Source of the DNA: Pirellula sp. SH-Sr6A
GTDB lineage: Bacteria > Planctomycetota > Planctomycetia > Pirellulales > Pirellulaceae
Direction of reading: 5' to 3'
NCBI RefSeq assembly: GCF_001610875.1
Contig: NZ_CP011272.1
Span: 3,825,988 to 3,889,987 of the forward strand
DNA length: 64,000 nucleotides
Shown: positions 1 through 9,273 of the stretch, in pieces
How positions within the stretch are numbered: the stretch's first letter is position 1
Layout: each line of letters begins with the position of its first letter
Translations under genes and position numbers: made by a program
The notes under the pieces: model-generated
The model's input: only the letters and a program-made list of their open reading frames with translations
Told to the model about the DNA's origin: nothing
Database searches by the model: none

Positions 1-415
1 ACGAGACTGCGGATTCGATCGCCGAGGTCGGTACGCCCTTGGCCATAAACTCCTGCCGAGCCTTGATCAACTCAGTGCTGAATTCGGAGGTCGCTGGACC
101 TGCCAAGTGAGCTTGTGCGAGAGTCTGCAACGCAACTTCGCGTCGCCCCTCTGCCAAAGCTGCTTTGGCCTTGGCCAACATCTCTCGAGCGAGGGCCGCA
201 GAATCGGCTGCAGGTGCAGCCGTTGGTAATGCGGTCGCTCCAGGAGCTGCTGGCAATGGGGGTAATGAACCGCCCGGTTGGCTCTGTGCGTTGACCGTTG
301 ACGTCGAGACCATTGGCGTGGCTAGACCCACAAACAATGGAACATAGACGGGCGAGGACGCCGCTGACAACGTGGTCAATAGCCGTAATGTCCGTAGAGG
401 ATTGAGGTGTTTCAA
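1..415 (-). CDS. Secreted hypothetical protein, N-terminal part (runs off left edge)
   Basis: The reading frame stays open on the minus strand to the window edge and gives 138 residues. I place the start at a TTG at 413-415 because an AAAGGAG ribosome-binding site lies 7 bases upstream. The N-terminus (MKHLNPLRTLRLL, then a long hydrophobic stretch ending near VNAQS) looks like a signal peptide. A Gly/Pro/Ala-rich linker follows, then a charged helix of the type ALAREMLAKAKAALAEG. Planctomycete secreted proteins and secretin-like proteins often carry such helices in repeated form, but the rest of the gene is outside the window, so I assign no function. The gene before it on this strand (731-1918) ends about 315 bases away, so the two are probably not tightly coupled. 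Confidence 0.6.
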   Translation of the reverse strand, partial: MKHLNPLRTLRLLTTLSAASSPVYVPLFVGLATPMVSTSTVNAQSQPGGSLPPLPAAPGATALPTAAPAADSAALAREMLAKAKAALAEGRREVALQTLAQAHLAGPATSEFSTELIKARQEFMAKGVPTSAIESAVS

Positions 416-730
416 CGCGACACTCCTTTATCGCTACTAATTTTCCAATAAACGCTCGTCTCGTATCGACAGTCTTCAAGAGGCTGCGGGACTCCAAGCC
501 TTTCATCCATGAAGGCACCTGAGTCCTGCGACCTCCGGCAACTTTTGCGTAACAACCAACGGAATAGGCCTTGTCCTCCGCTCCCGTCAATATCACTTTC
601 CGGTTCGAAGTAACATTTTCCCAAAAGGTAATTTGGGCAACCTTTTGCGGCCTTTTCCAGCTTACTTATCCTTCGTGAATCCCCCGGTTGATCGCTCCGA
701 CGCGATGGATTCACCATTGGGCATAGGCGG
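416..730. other. Intergenic, no convincing gene
   Basis: A 315-base stretch between two minus-strand genes. The open frames here are shadows without family-like composition. An imperfect 8-9 bp inverted repeat lies around 499-517 (GCCTTTCAT / ATGAAGGC). No riboswitch or RNA gene is recognised. The ribosome-binding site of the leftmost gene lies at 422-428. Confidence 0.5.
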
Positions 731-1918
731 TTATCGATAAATCGTCCCGCCGCCCAACGTCTGCATGGGTCGCGGCTGTCCCACGGTGTGCTCGACTCCC
801 TGGGAACCTCGGGGAGCTTCGACGGAATGGTCCTCTCGATGCTTCTGGAATTGCTGCAAGTAGTAACTTCCCGTTTCGCCGTTATCCGAAGCGGCTGCAC
901 CCGCTGGTAAGTTCTGTGTACTCGGGTGCATCGACTTGTTGTCCGTCATCGTGGCGTTCGATGCGATTCGAGTTGGGTCGCTCATGACACCCCCTGCCAC
1001 CTGAACATTCGATGGTTCGGTTCCAATGTTCGCAACAGCAGGTTGCACCGAAGATCCTCGTGTGTTGGAAGCGATCAGTGGACGCGCCGTATAGCCCAGT
1101 GCCAATGCTGTATGCTGGGTGACGGTACCGCCTCCATCGATCACCCAATTGTTCCAAGCGGTTTGCAGATTGCCCACCAAAGGGTATCCGTAGATTTGTT
1201 CGGTCGCTGTGTACCAATCGTCGTTGCGCATGCCAATCTCGAGGAACTTGATGAATTCGCGAGGGCCACTTTGCGCAATCAAGAAGCTCGTGACGCTGTA
1301 GCCTTGAGCGTACAAAGGGAGCATGTCAGCCGGATAATCGCGCAGCGCGAACAGGGTTGCAAACGGAATCCCTTTTTGTTCACGTAGGAACTGAATGAGC
1401 ATCTTGTCATGCTTGCGACGTTCCGATTCATGCTCGACCGTTGTGCACATGCCCTCGTCCGCCCATCGCGGAACTGGCTTGCCAAACGGGGCGAAGTGAC
1501 TAGCGATAATGGTGTGGGTGATTTCGTGTGGCAAGACACTGTCGAGAATGCGTTCTCGCGTGCCCACTACCGTCATGTTGAAGTTGACGACGGCACCTCG
1601 GATCAACGTGTACTTGGTTTCGCCACTTGCCAGCTTGTTCGGACCGTCTTGGACGACGAGGGGGCATGGTTTCGACCAGCGAGGCAACTCTTCCCCCAAC
1701 CAGTGGAGGGCGAGATCACGGCGATTGGCCTCGGCCACTTGAGCAACCTGTTGCGCCCAAGCATTGTCGCGTGCATAAACCACAAAATTGGGGGTCGCGA
1801 CCGATACCATCGGCGCCCCCCGATGTTGACTCCAGGCAATCGAACTGAAGCAAGTGCTCCACAGGATTCCGACGAAAGTCAGTAAGGTGAGACGAGAGTA
1901 AGCAAGAACAGCTTCCAT
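731..1918 (-). CDS. Secreted gluzincin-like metallopeptidase (HEITH)
   Basis: About 395 residues with an N-terminal signal peptide (hydrophobic stretch ending near SSIAWSQ). The motif HEITH at residues 131-135, followed about 20 residues later by WADEG (Glu 155), matches the HExxH...E zinc site of gluzincin/peptidase MA-like proteins, where the two His and the distal Glu bind zinc and the first Glu is catalytic. The C-terminal third is low-complexity and probably extended. Start choice: the ATG at 1918 has GGGAG 8 bases upstream; an in-frame ATG at 1936 is 18 bases further out with a weak site. Substrate is unknown; an extracytoplasmic location is inferred from the signal peptide. A divergent membrane-protein gene begins at about 2244. 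Confidence 0.72.
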   Translation of the reverse strand: MEAVLAYSRLTLLTFVGILWSTCFSSIAWSQHRGAPMVSVATPNFVVYARDNAWAQQVAQVAEANRRDLALHWLGEELPRWSKPCPLVVQDGPNKLASGETKYTLIRGAVVNFNMTVVGTRERILDSVLPHEITHTIIASHFAPFGKPVPRWADEGMCTTVEHESERRKHDKMLIQFLREQKGIPFATLFALRDYPADMLPLYAQGYSVTSFLIAQSGPREFIKFLEIGMRNDDWYTATEQIYGYPLVGNLQTAWNNWVIDGGGTVTQHTALALGYTARPLIASNTRGSSVQPAVANIGTEPSNVQVAGGVMSDPTRIASNATMTDNKSMHPSTQNLPAGAAASDNGETGSYYLQQFQKHREDHSVEAPRGSQGVEHTVGQPRPMQTLGGGTIYR

Positions 1919-2243
1919 GCGTGTTGCTCCCTGCATTTCCGCGAGGATTCCACATCCATGTGGGATCGTTCGCGACTGGGTTAGGTGACTACGAGCGAGT
2001 GACGCGTTGAGTCCGCGGGTCGGACATACGGGAGCGGAAGTCTAGAAAACGACCGATCGCGACCTCCAGCCCAATCTTGAATCAAAGTTTTGAAAATCTC
2101 ACAAAATGTCTAGGGCTATTGGGAAATGCTAGCTCTCGATACAGACCGCGCATTCGCTACACCCAACCGACCGAGAAAACCAGGTCCCCGAGAATTGCGA
2201 AGTGGGCTCGAAGGAACGAGCTCTTTGTTCGATACACAACCCT
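1919..2243. other. Divergent intergenic region
   Basis: About 325 bases between the divergent genes 731-1918 and 2244-3815, so it should hold both promoters. I see no clean -35/-10 pair, operator or RNA gene. The plus-strand frame is open upstream of 2244 and could add a few residues to that gene through a GTG at 2202. Confidence 0.5.
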
Positions 2244-3815
2244 ATGTTCTGGAATCGCAACCTGCGCATCGGTAGTTTTCGAGACGCCCGCCTGATCGGT
2301 TCGGTTTGTATTGCTTCATGGCTCCTGTTTCTCGCATACGTCGCCCGTCTGCGAGACGTAACGCATGACGCGTTCCATGAAATGGCGCTGGTCCGAGCGT
2401 TCTTCGCAACAGGGAGTTTTCCCTATGACGACATCTTTGCCTTCACTCCCACGGTAACTCCAACAGTCCATCATGAATGGGGAACAGGCCTCATTCTCTA
2501 CTGGATTGCCGGGATCAGTCCATTGGGACTGCATGGGATGGCCGTCATTCGCGTTTTGATGATCGCGCTGTTGGGATTGGTTCTTTATCGCGTGGCTCGG
2601 AACAATGGGGCACATCCACTTTGGATCGGACTCGCCGCGATCGTGGCCTTTCCGATCGGCTGGGTCGGGTTTGCAACGCTTCGAGCGCAGCTTTTCACCC
2701 TGCTGTTCCTGTCGTTGCAGATTCTGTTGCAACAGTCCGACTGGCGCGGTGAGAAACGCTGGGGATTGCTCTGGTGGTGCATGCTGGTGATTTGGCTCAA
2801 CCTGCATGCAGGGTTTGTGGTAGGCGTTTCCATGCTAGGGCTTCACATGCTCGAGCGCTGGGTGGTCTTTCTGAAAGAACGCCGGTGGCGATTTGATTCG
2901 TTCTCTTTCCTGTCTGCGTTTTGGCACCACGCGGTGTTGATCCTGGTGATTCCACCCAGCCTTTGTTTGAACCCTTGGGGAGCGGACTATCCTGGTTACT
3001 TGTGGCACGCCTTGCTCATGTCTCGCCCAACCATGGCGGAATGGCAGCCCCTTTGGAAAACCTACCAGCCGGGTCTGGCTATGGCTTCGTTCGCCGCGCT
3101 CGTGATCACACTCGGGTATGTTTTGCGATACCGCCGATGGGACCGATTGCGGGGATGGCTTTTCTGTTTGCTCGCCGCCTACATGGCTCTCAAACATATC
3201 CGCCATGGTTCCTTATTCGCCGTGGTGTGGGTGGCTTTGGCACCGGGGTGGCTCTCACCGACACCGTTTGGCCGCCGAGTCCTGACATGGATCCAGTTGC
3301 ATCGGCAAGGCGTGGTGTTGGTGGCGTGGGGGGCCAGCCTCGCAGCCATTTGTTTCACGATCCATCACCCTGTTTGGCGAATCGAACTTCCAAATAGCGA
3401 TCCGAAGAGCGGTATGGTCTATCCCGTCGGAGCCGTCAACTACCTCAAGAAGTCCGGGTTCAGCGGGAATGTGATGACTCCCTTTTCTGCAGGTGCCTAC
3501 CTGACCTGGGAGTGTTACCCCCAGATTCGCGTGAGCCTCGATGGACGCTATGAAGTCGCCTATCGAGCAGATGTTTTGCCGAAGCATGACCTGTTTTACG
3601 CTGCAAAGCCCGGGTGGCGATCGGTTCTAGACGAATACCACGCCGACGCGATTTTGGTCAAGCAATCGGCCCCGGTCCGCTCTCTCCTGGGGTCGGTCGA
3701 CTACGCAACAGAGCACTTCAGGCTCGTTTACGAAGACGAGGTCTTCGCGTTGTTCGTCGAAGAATCGCTGTCGGTAGGAGCCGCCGTAGCCCCTGCAACT
3801 TCGCTCAAGCGTTGA
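2244..3815 (+). CDS. Polytopic membrane protein, GT-C-like
   Basis: About 523 residues with many hydrophobic segments (for example LIGSVCIASWLLFLAYVA, MAVIRVLMIALLGLVLY, ILVIPPSLCL) and a hydrophilic C-terminal domain of roughly 120 residues. The first loop carries acidic and His residues (THDAFHE, HHEWGTG), placed as in GT-C fold glycosyltransferases of the PMT/ArnT type, where loop-1 acidic residues bind metal or substrate. That suggests a lipid-linked sugar transferase in the inner membrane, but I cannot name a family. I start at the ATG at 2244; a GTG at 2202 is an alternative, and neither has a strong ribosome-binding site. The 3' end overlaps the convergent gene 3728-5164 by 88 bases. 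Confidence 0.72.
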   Translation: MFWNRNLRIGSFRDARLIGSVCIASWLLFLAYVARLRDVTHDAFHEMALVRAFFATGSFPYDDIFAFTPTVTPTVHHEWGTGLILYWIAGISPLGLHGMAVIRVLMIALLGLVLYRVARNNGAHPLWIGLAAIVAFPIGWVGFATLRAQLFTLLFLSLQILLQQSDWRGEKRWGLLWWCMLVIWLNLHAGFVVGVSMLGLHMLERWVVFLKERRWRFDSFSFLSAFWHHAVLILVIPPSLCLNPWGADYPGYLWHALLMSRPTMAEWQPLWKTYQPGLAMASFAALVITLGYVLRYRRWDRLRGWLFCLLAAYMALKHIRHGSLFAVVWVALAPGWLSPTPFGRRVLTWIQLHRQGVVLVAWGASLAAICFTIHHPVWRIELPNSDPKSGMVYPVGAVNYLKKSGFSGNVMTPFSAGAYLTWECYPQIRVSLDGRYEVAYRADVLPKHDLFYAAKPGWRSVLDEYHADAILVKQSAPVRSLLGSVDYATEHFRLVYEDEVFALFVEESLSVGAAVAPATSLKR

Positions 3816-5164
3816 ACCACATATCGATCTTCGTCGGGATCGATGGTTCTCAAAACCAGTTCAATGCAGTCGCTCTGAACTTGGCACCAGATGGGACGGC
3901 TCCCCTCAGCCAGCCTTTGTGCCAACTCCGACGGTGCAATGCCTTGCATCCGGATTTGAATGACGGCGCTCCTCCATCGCGATCCACTCCACACTCCCAT
4001 TCCAATTCGACAATCCTTCTCTAGTGCAGTGACTTGTTCGATCTTCCCAAGTCCCGTGCATTGAGTGACGATCTTTTCCGCTCGAAATTTCAAGTTATCC
4101 AAGCCCACAGTCAGGGCGTGCGCAGCCGGAGTACGCTGCCAACCCGCGAATCCCTCGGTCGATTGCAAGGCTTTGAGCAAGATCGATTGCGTGAGCGTGG
4201 AAGCCCCCATTCCAAGGTTCTGGACAATACGTTGCACCGATTCCCAGAGGGGGCTTTTCTTTCGCGTCAGAATCAAGCAGCATTCTGGGCCACCGATCCA
4301 TGCGTCGCACGGAATTACCAACATCTCCATCCCGAGATGCCAGCGGTCCGCCACGACCGATGTGAGGGACGCGTGTTCGGGCACGGTATGCAGCGAACCG
4401 TTGAACAAGACTTCAATCCATGACGTGTTCTGTTGCGATGCCCATTGCGAAATATCCGCTAAGTACTTGGCAGCGGAATCGGCATCAGGTGTTCCGCCGG
4501 GAGTCGCCGTCAGCAAGATCGTCGATGGGGATTTGATGGCGGCCTCCAAGTCGCTTGGTAAGCACTCCTGATTCGAACCCACTTCGATTACCGACGCGCC
4601 GGCTTCATGAAGAATCGTTTGAAGACTGCCGGCCGAAGAGACGCCGAAACGAAAGGGTCGGACGCAATCGACGCGAGGCAGAATCCACGATCCTTCGTCG
4701 CGATGCGCCAACCCCAAGGCGGCGATCGCCGTGGTGGTATTGGCGACCACCACCGCATCCATTCCCCCCATCAATCCGACGGCCAAGCAACGCAGTTCCC
4801 CCGTGACCCGGGAAGCCTCCGAGGGATGCCCCGAGAGAAGCAATTGGGCCGCAAGAGCATCTTGTGTCAACAGACCATTGGTCCATCGGCTAGAGAAGAG
4901 CTCCCCGGTCCCGTTCACCCCAGCGCTGAGGTTTCCCGACCCTCCCGAACTGACAAATGGCTCGGCCATCGATTCGGCCCAGCGGCTTGCTTGCTGTAGG
5001 AATTGCAAAATACCTCCGGGGCCAAACGGATCTTTGCCACCCACTTTTTCCACCGCCTCTTTGACGGCGGAAACCCATTGGGGCTGACCGACCATCTGCG
5101 CCATTTCCTTGATCTTCTCAAGGGGGAATGGGAGTAGGTCTTTCCACGGAGAAGGCACTTTCAT
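3728..5164 (-). CDS. SelA-like PLP-fold protein lacking the Schiff-base lysine
   Basis: A 478-residue protein that can be laid along selenocysteine synthase (SelA). The N-terminal VNGTGELFSSRWTNG region matches the SelA NATGxxxHTNLGR segment, ANTTTAIAALG matches the NNNAAA region, and SELAQRLAEGSRPIWCQV near the C-terminus matches the SelA end domain. At the cofactor site SelA has GDKLLGGPQAG, with the lysine forming the PLP Schiff base; here it reads CDAWIGGPECC (residues 286-296), so the lysine is Ala 288. I infer a pseudo-enzyme or a protein with a changed role, not a working selenium transferase. No selD or selB lies nearby. The last residues are Ser/Asn-rich and overlap the convergent gene ending at 3815. 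The start is ATG at 5164. Confidence 0.75.
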   Translation of the reverse strand: MKVPSPWKDLLPFPLEKIKEMAQMVGQPQWVSAVKEAVEKVGGKDPFGPGGILQFLQQASRWAESMAEPFVSSGGSGNLSAGVNGTGELFSSRWTNGLLTQDALAAQLLLSGHPSEASRVTGELRCLAVGLMGGMDAVVVANTTTAIAALGLAHRDEGSWILPRVDCVRPFRFGVSSAGSLQTILHEAGASVIEVGSNQECLPSDLEAAIKSPSTILLTATPGGTPDADSAAKYLADISQWASQQNTSWIEVLFNGSLHTVPEHASLTSVVADRWHLGMEMLVIPCDAWIGGPECCLILTRKKSPLWESVQRIVQNLGMGASTLTQSILLKALQSTEGFAGWQRTPAAHALTVGLDNLKFRAEKIVTQCTGLGKIEQVTALEKDCRIGMGVWSGSRWRSAVIQIRMQGIAPSELAQRLAEGSRPIWCQVQSDCIELVLRTIDPDEDRYVVQRLSEVAGATAAPTDSDSSTNNAKTSSS

Positions 5165-5406
5165 CGTTCATCTCAAGGGGCTAGAGGCGGTCGAACTCAA
5201 AAGAAAATCTGCTGAAACCCGGTCCTGTATCTTCGGCATTTTCCAGGAACGTACAATAATAGCCAATAGGTGGGGTTCGCGTCGTCCAGCAAGACGCACC
5301 GGAATCAGCCTCGCTCGCGATGGCTATTCGACGGGTGTTGACCGTTCGATGATGGATGGCCGTTTGCTGAAGACTGCCCGCTCGATAAGGAATGGATGTG
5401 TAGAAA

Positions 5407-8148
5407 ATGGATTTTGGCAACGACTCGATTCGAACCCGACACGCGTGGATGCTCCTTGCAGCCGTTCCATTCGTTCTCCATTCGTTCGCGATTCTGCCGA
5501 CGTTTTGTCCGTCCGCTTGGGGAGGAGAACAGTCTTCCACCCAACCCATTACGAAAGATCCGCAACCTCTGCTGAAAGGGTTGCAGTCGCCGAGCTACCG
5601 CACCCGTCGCGAGTCCTTTTTGCAACTCTGCGATCGTAGCTATCCGGTGGATGCGTGGTTGCAAGAGCAATCGATCAGCGACAATCGCCACGACGCCGCC
5701 TTGGCCAACTGGCTTTTGCAGTTACGCCGTACCGACGGTCCGCTCGAGGAACGTTTGGAAGTGCTGAACGCATTTCAAAGCGCGTCCCAAGGGGATTCAA
5801 GACTGTTGGGACAGATGGTTGCGAATGGGCAGTGGGACCGCGCACTCGAGGTTTTGCAAATTTTGCCCGCACCTATCGTGCAGAACATTCTGCGGGACCA
5901 AGGCGAGTTGGGAAGGTTGATCGAATTGGCTTGGAGTTCCGGCCAAGAGCGAATCGTTCCTCGACTGATCGACCTTGTCACACCTCCTGAAGAGAAGCCC
6001 TTTATCAACCGCTGGTGGAGGGACTTGGGAATGCCCGATTCGTGGCAGCTCTCCCTGCCGCCGACCCCCAGCGTGGAGTTGGCCAAGTTGCAAGCGGCCG
6101 AGGAATGGGATGCTGCGGTGCAATTCGCCAAGTCGAATGGTTTGGAGCTTGCCCTCGAACGCGTGTTGGTTCGGTCCGGGAATTGGTCCCTTTGGCTCGA
6201 AGAAGTCCAACGACCCGGTTCACGGCTGCGAATGAACGGTCGAAACACGTTGGGGCAGAAACTGGCTGCTTCGATGCTCTTGGGCCGAAACGAAGAAATG
6301 CGACATCACTGGAACGCCATCAAGGACCGATCGAAAGGGACTGTGGCCGGAGCGCCATTCTCGCTCGCCCTCGCATTCGATGATCGCGAAACTTTTCAAA
6401 CTGCGATCGAGAAAGCAGATCCCGCGGTCGCCTTCGATATCTACCACAATCAGCTTGGAGATTTAAAGGCTGCGTTTGCCGTGGTGGGCTTGAACAATTT
6501 GGAGCCCGAAACGGTCCGAACGTGGGCGCAGTCGTACTTTCGCAAACTGCTCGCCACGAGGAAGCCGAACGATTCCTATCCTCACGACCTCCTGCGTAGT
6601 TTATTGAGCGCTTTCCATCAGATCGGCGAGCCCGAAATAGAGACGATCATCGATGGGGTGTGCGAGCAGGAGCTTTTACGCGACTCGCGTTCGGCCGGAT
6701 CCTTCCTCTCGCGCGAGCTGCTTGAGATTTGGCGCATAACCAATCAACGCACCAAAGCCGTGAACTATTTGCGAGAGCTTTCCATTCGAAAGAACTATCC
6801 GCTCACCGTACTCAGCAATCGGATTTTGACGGAGGAAAGCCCTTCGTTGGAAGAGCCCTGCTTTGAGGCGGTCTTCGGAAGCTATTTGATCGAGCCTTTT
6901 CTCATCTACGAGTATTTCGTCAAGAAACACATGCAAGGTGAGGATGGCACGGCCGAGCAAGCGATACGAAAGGCCTTCGAGAACTTGAACGATTTGCACG
7001 AAGGACGCAAACCGAAGGAATGGAACGACCTGGAGCCTCTGCGCGAAATGGTCTTCGCGGTACGACAACGCATCGGTGAGCTTCATCGGGACGACTCGCT
7101 GTTCTGTTGGGGGATTGCTCTGTTGTTGCAAGAGTTGGGAGACCCCCAAGGTGCCATCGCGCTGTTGCAAGAATCACGCGAGAATTTGAATAGTGCGAGC
7201 GAGTTGGCCAATCTTCTTGCTAAATCGGGGAACATGGACCAGGCGGCCATCCTCATGAAACAACTGATGGACTCCTCACCGGGAAATCACTTTTTATTTC
7301 TGCGTACGGCGGATTTGTTAGAGCGATCCGGTCGCCACAGCGAACTCGACTCGTTGCGACTGCGAGAACTCTCGGCCGTTCATTCCCTGCCGCTCCTGAC
7401 CGGGCTTCGACGCATTGACTTAGAGAGTCTCGAGGAACATGCTGCGACACGCCCCGAGATGGAGTGGATCGCGGAACGCTGGCGGCGGCTTTACCCCGAT
7501 ATTGGTAGTCGCATCGAAAGCAGTTGGCGTTATATCATCGCCAAGAAGCATCGAGAGAAAATTCCCGAGGCCTACGAAGCAGCCAGTAGGAACCTCTTCG
7601 TCCGAGCGGGGGATGGGGAAGCATTTCAAGCGGATGACTCGCGCACTCGAATCTTGTTGCTCGATGCACTCCCTGTGTTTTGCCTTCAAGCAATCCATGA
7701 AAAGAATCTCGCAGAAACAGACCGATGGATACGCATGGCCCACCGGATCGAACCGACTCAAATACAAATCCCAATCGATGTGTTGCCATGGGCAGACGAG
7801 ATCTTTCCAAAGGAGGTTGTCGATCGCTGGTTCGATCTCTACTTCCAATCGATGGTTCAAGCCATCGACGCCTTTCCAAACGATGCGGTCAGCCTCAACA
7901 ACACCGCTTGGTTGTGTGCCCTTTGTGACCGAAATCTGGACAAAGCCAAGGAGTTTGCGGATCGAGCCGTTGCAATTCGACGCGACCCGACTTATTTAGA
8001 TACACTCGCCGAAGTGGAGTTTCGGAGCGGACGGGCCCGCGAGGCCTTGGAACTTTCCCAGCAATGCCGCGCTCTGGAACCGCGAGACGGTCAACACAAG
8101 AAACAAATACGACGATTTTCGAAAGCGTTAACAACCGAGCATGAGTGA
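5407..8148 (+). CDS. Large secreted TPR-like helical repeat protein
   Basis: A 913-residue protein. The N-terminus (residues 15-40, LLAAVPFVLHSFAILPTF) is a signal peptide or membrane anchor. The rest is built from helical pairs with TPR character, clearest in the second half (LLQELGDPQGAIALLQES, LANLLAKSGNMDQAAILMKQL) and in the C-terminal segment (NTAWLCALCDRNLDKAKEFA), which ends in typical TPR spacing. Such proteins usually act as protein-interaction scaffolds; no catalytic motif is visible. The stop overlaps the rsmG start by 8 bases, so translation may be coupled. About 240 bases separate it from the divergent SelA-like gene. The start is ATG at 5407 without a strong ribosome-binding site. 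Confidence 0.78.
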   Translation: MDFGNDSIRTRHAWMLLAAVPFVLHSFAILPTFCPSAWGGEQSSTQPITKDPQPLLKGLQSPSYRTRRESFLQLCDRSYPVDAWLQEQSISDNRHDAALANWLLQLRRTDGPLEERLEVLNAFQSASQGDSRLLGQMVANGQWDRALEVLQILPAPIVQNILRDQGELGRLIELAWSSGQERIVPRLIDLVTPPEEKPFINRWWRDLGMPDSWQLSLPPTPSVELAKLQAAEEWDAAVQFAKSNGLELALERVLVRSGNWSLWLEEVQRPGSRLRMNGRNTLGQKLAASMLLGRNEEMRHHWNAIKDRSKGTVAGAPFSLALAFDDRETFQTAIEKADPAVAFDIYHNQLGDLKAAFAVVGLNNLEPETVRTWAQSYFRKLLATRKPNDSYPHDLLRSLLSAFHQIGEPEIETIIDGVCEQELLRDSRSAGSFLSRELLEIWRITNQRTKAVNYLRELSIRKNYPLTVLSNRILTEESPSLEEPCFEAVFGSYLIEPFLIYEYFVKKHMQGEDGTAEQAIRKAFENLNDLHEGRKPKEWNDLEPLREMVFAVRQRIGELHRDDSLFCWGIALLLQELGDPQGAIALLQESRENLNSASELANLLAKSGNMDQAAILMKQLMDSSPGNHFLFLRTADLLERSGRHSELDSLRLRELSAVHSLPLLTGLRRIDLESLEEHAATRPEMEWIAERWRRLYPDIGSRIESSWRYIIAKKHREKIPEAYEAASRNLFVRAGDGEAFQADDSRTRILLLDALPVFCLQAIHEKNLAETDRWIRMAHRIEPTQIQIPIDVLPWADEIFPKEVVDRWFDLYFQSMVQAIDAFPNDAVSLNNTAWLCALCDRNLDKAKEFADRAVAIRRDPTYLDTLAEVEFRSGRAREALELSQQCRALEPRDGQHKKQIRRFSKALTTEHE

Positions 8149-8845
8149 TTCTGAAATGGAGCCTCTTTCCCCGCCAGCCGAGGTGTTCTCAGGGAGTCGC
8201 GAGGAACTGGATCGACGATTGCGCACCACGGCAACGGAATTGGAACTGACGATCCCCGAAGAGGCTTGGTCAGGAATTCAAAACTACTGCTTGCAACTCT
8301 GGGATTGGAATACCCGCGTGAACTTGACCCGGCACACGACCCCGGAGCTCTTTGTTAAACGCGATTTGCTCGACTCCTGGCATGTGTCTCAACTGCTGGC
8401 TCCCAACGAAGAGGTTCTCGATGTCGGGACCGGCAGCGGTGTGCCGGGAATTCTCGTCGCCATCCTTCGACCCGACGTGCAAGTCACTCTCTGCGATAGC
8501 GTGGCCAAGAAAGCCAAGGTCGTCGATGACATCGTGAAAAAGCTTGGACTGCAAGTCCCGGTTTATCCGCAAAACGTTCAGAGTCTCCTCGAAGACTTTC
8601 GTTACGACACGTTGACCTCGCGCGCCGTCGGGCCTTTGGTGAAGCTTTGCCGTTGGCTAGAGCCCTACTGGCATACCTTCGGGCGAATGTTAGCGATCAA
8701 AGGACCGAAATGGCCGGACGAACGAGGCGAAGCGAGGCACAAAGGCGCTCTTAAAAAAGTCGAACTCCGACGGATGGTCTCCTATCCGATGCCCGATACG
8801 GAATCCGAAAGCACAATCCTGCAACTCAAGCGGCTTCATTCCTAG
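8141..8845 (+). CDS. rsmG: 16S rRNA (guanine-527-N7)-methyltransferase RsmG
   Basis: A 234-residue class I SAM-dependent methyltransferase. The SAM-binding motif LDVGTGSGVPGILVAILRP (residues about 97-115) and the upstream NLTRHTTPELFVKRDLLDS stretch are the signature of RsmG/GidB, which methylates N7 of G527 in the 530 loop of 16S rRNA. The later SRAVGPLVKLCRWLEPY region matches the family's SRAV segment. Length is normal, with a short N-terminal extension. The ATG lies inside the end of the preceding 913-residue gene (8-base overlap). mnmG, its common neighbour in other phyla, is not in the window. Confidence 0.92.
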   Translation: MSDSEMEPLSPPAEVFSGSREELDRRLRTTATELELTIPEEAWSGIQNYCLQLWDWNTRVNLTRHTTPELFVKRDLLDSWHVSQLLAPNEEVLDVGTGSGVPGILVAILRPDVQVTLCDSVAKKAKVVDDIVKKLGLQVPVYPQNVQSLLEDFRYDTLTSRAVGPLVKLCRWLEPYWHTFGRMLAIKGPKWPDERGEARHKGALKKVELRRMVSYPMPDTESESTILQLKRLHS

Positions 8846-9273
8846 CGGCTCTTCCGGGTTGGATTCGAATCTCGCTGCACTACCTGAGCCCTCTGGGCCC
8901 TCGATCGCCGCACACCACCAAAAGTTCACACCTTCTTAGGCAGATCCGATTCGGGCCACATCCAAGTAGGGGCGGCGAGGTCCGGTCGTTCGGTGCGAGA
9001 CGCCCGTATCGGTTGTGCACGCAACACCTGTCGTGCCTATCCTTCCGGTGGTTCCGCGACGCAAAGCATCTTCAAACATCGGCGCGCTCCTATGCCGATA
9101 CACGCAAGGAGGAAGAGTCGCCCATTGCTGGGCAATCCCCGATCTGCAACGCGGCCGCATGGATGCGACCTGAATTGCGCAGACCATGGAAACCTCTCGC
9201 GAGGTCTCTTAGCAATGGTCTCTCATCGGGTGGATGGAGGGATCCGTATTTTTGAACACGAACGGAGGATCCC
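8846..9273. other. Intergenic stretch upstream of a small gene
   Basis: 428 bases between rsmG and the small gene at 9274. I see no believable coding region; the minus-strand frame 8936-9187 is Arg/Thr/Gly-rich and looks like a shadow. A nested inverted repeat sits at 9181-9221 (separate entry). Confidence 0.5.
9181..9221 (+). promoter_or_regulatory. Nested stem-loop in the leader of the 9274 gene
   Basis: AGACCAT at 9181-9187 pairs with ATGGTCT at 9215-9221, and inside it ACCTC (9192-9196) pairs with GAGGT (9201-9205) around a TCGC tetraloop. It ends about 52 bases before the ATG of the downstream gene. There is no T-run, so it is not a typical terminator. It could be a structured 5' leader or an operator; the role is unknown. 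Confidence 0.4.

Noticed and set aside
416-730. Riboswitch in the leader of the leftmost gene
   Set aside because: Several short purine-rich motifs looked suggestive, but none fits a known aptamer consensus such as c-di-GMP, cobalamin or ZTP.
8936-9187. 83-codon minus-strand frame
   Set aside because: Arg/Thr/Gly/Cys-rich without pattern, no ribosome-binding site, and located in the leader of the 9274 gene.
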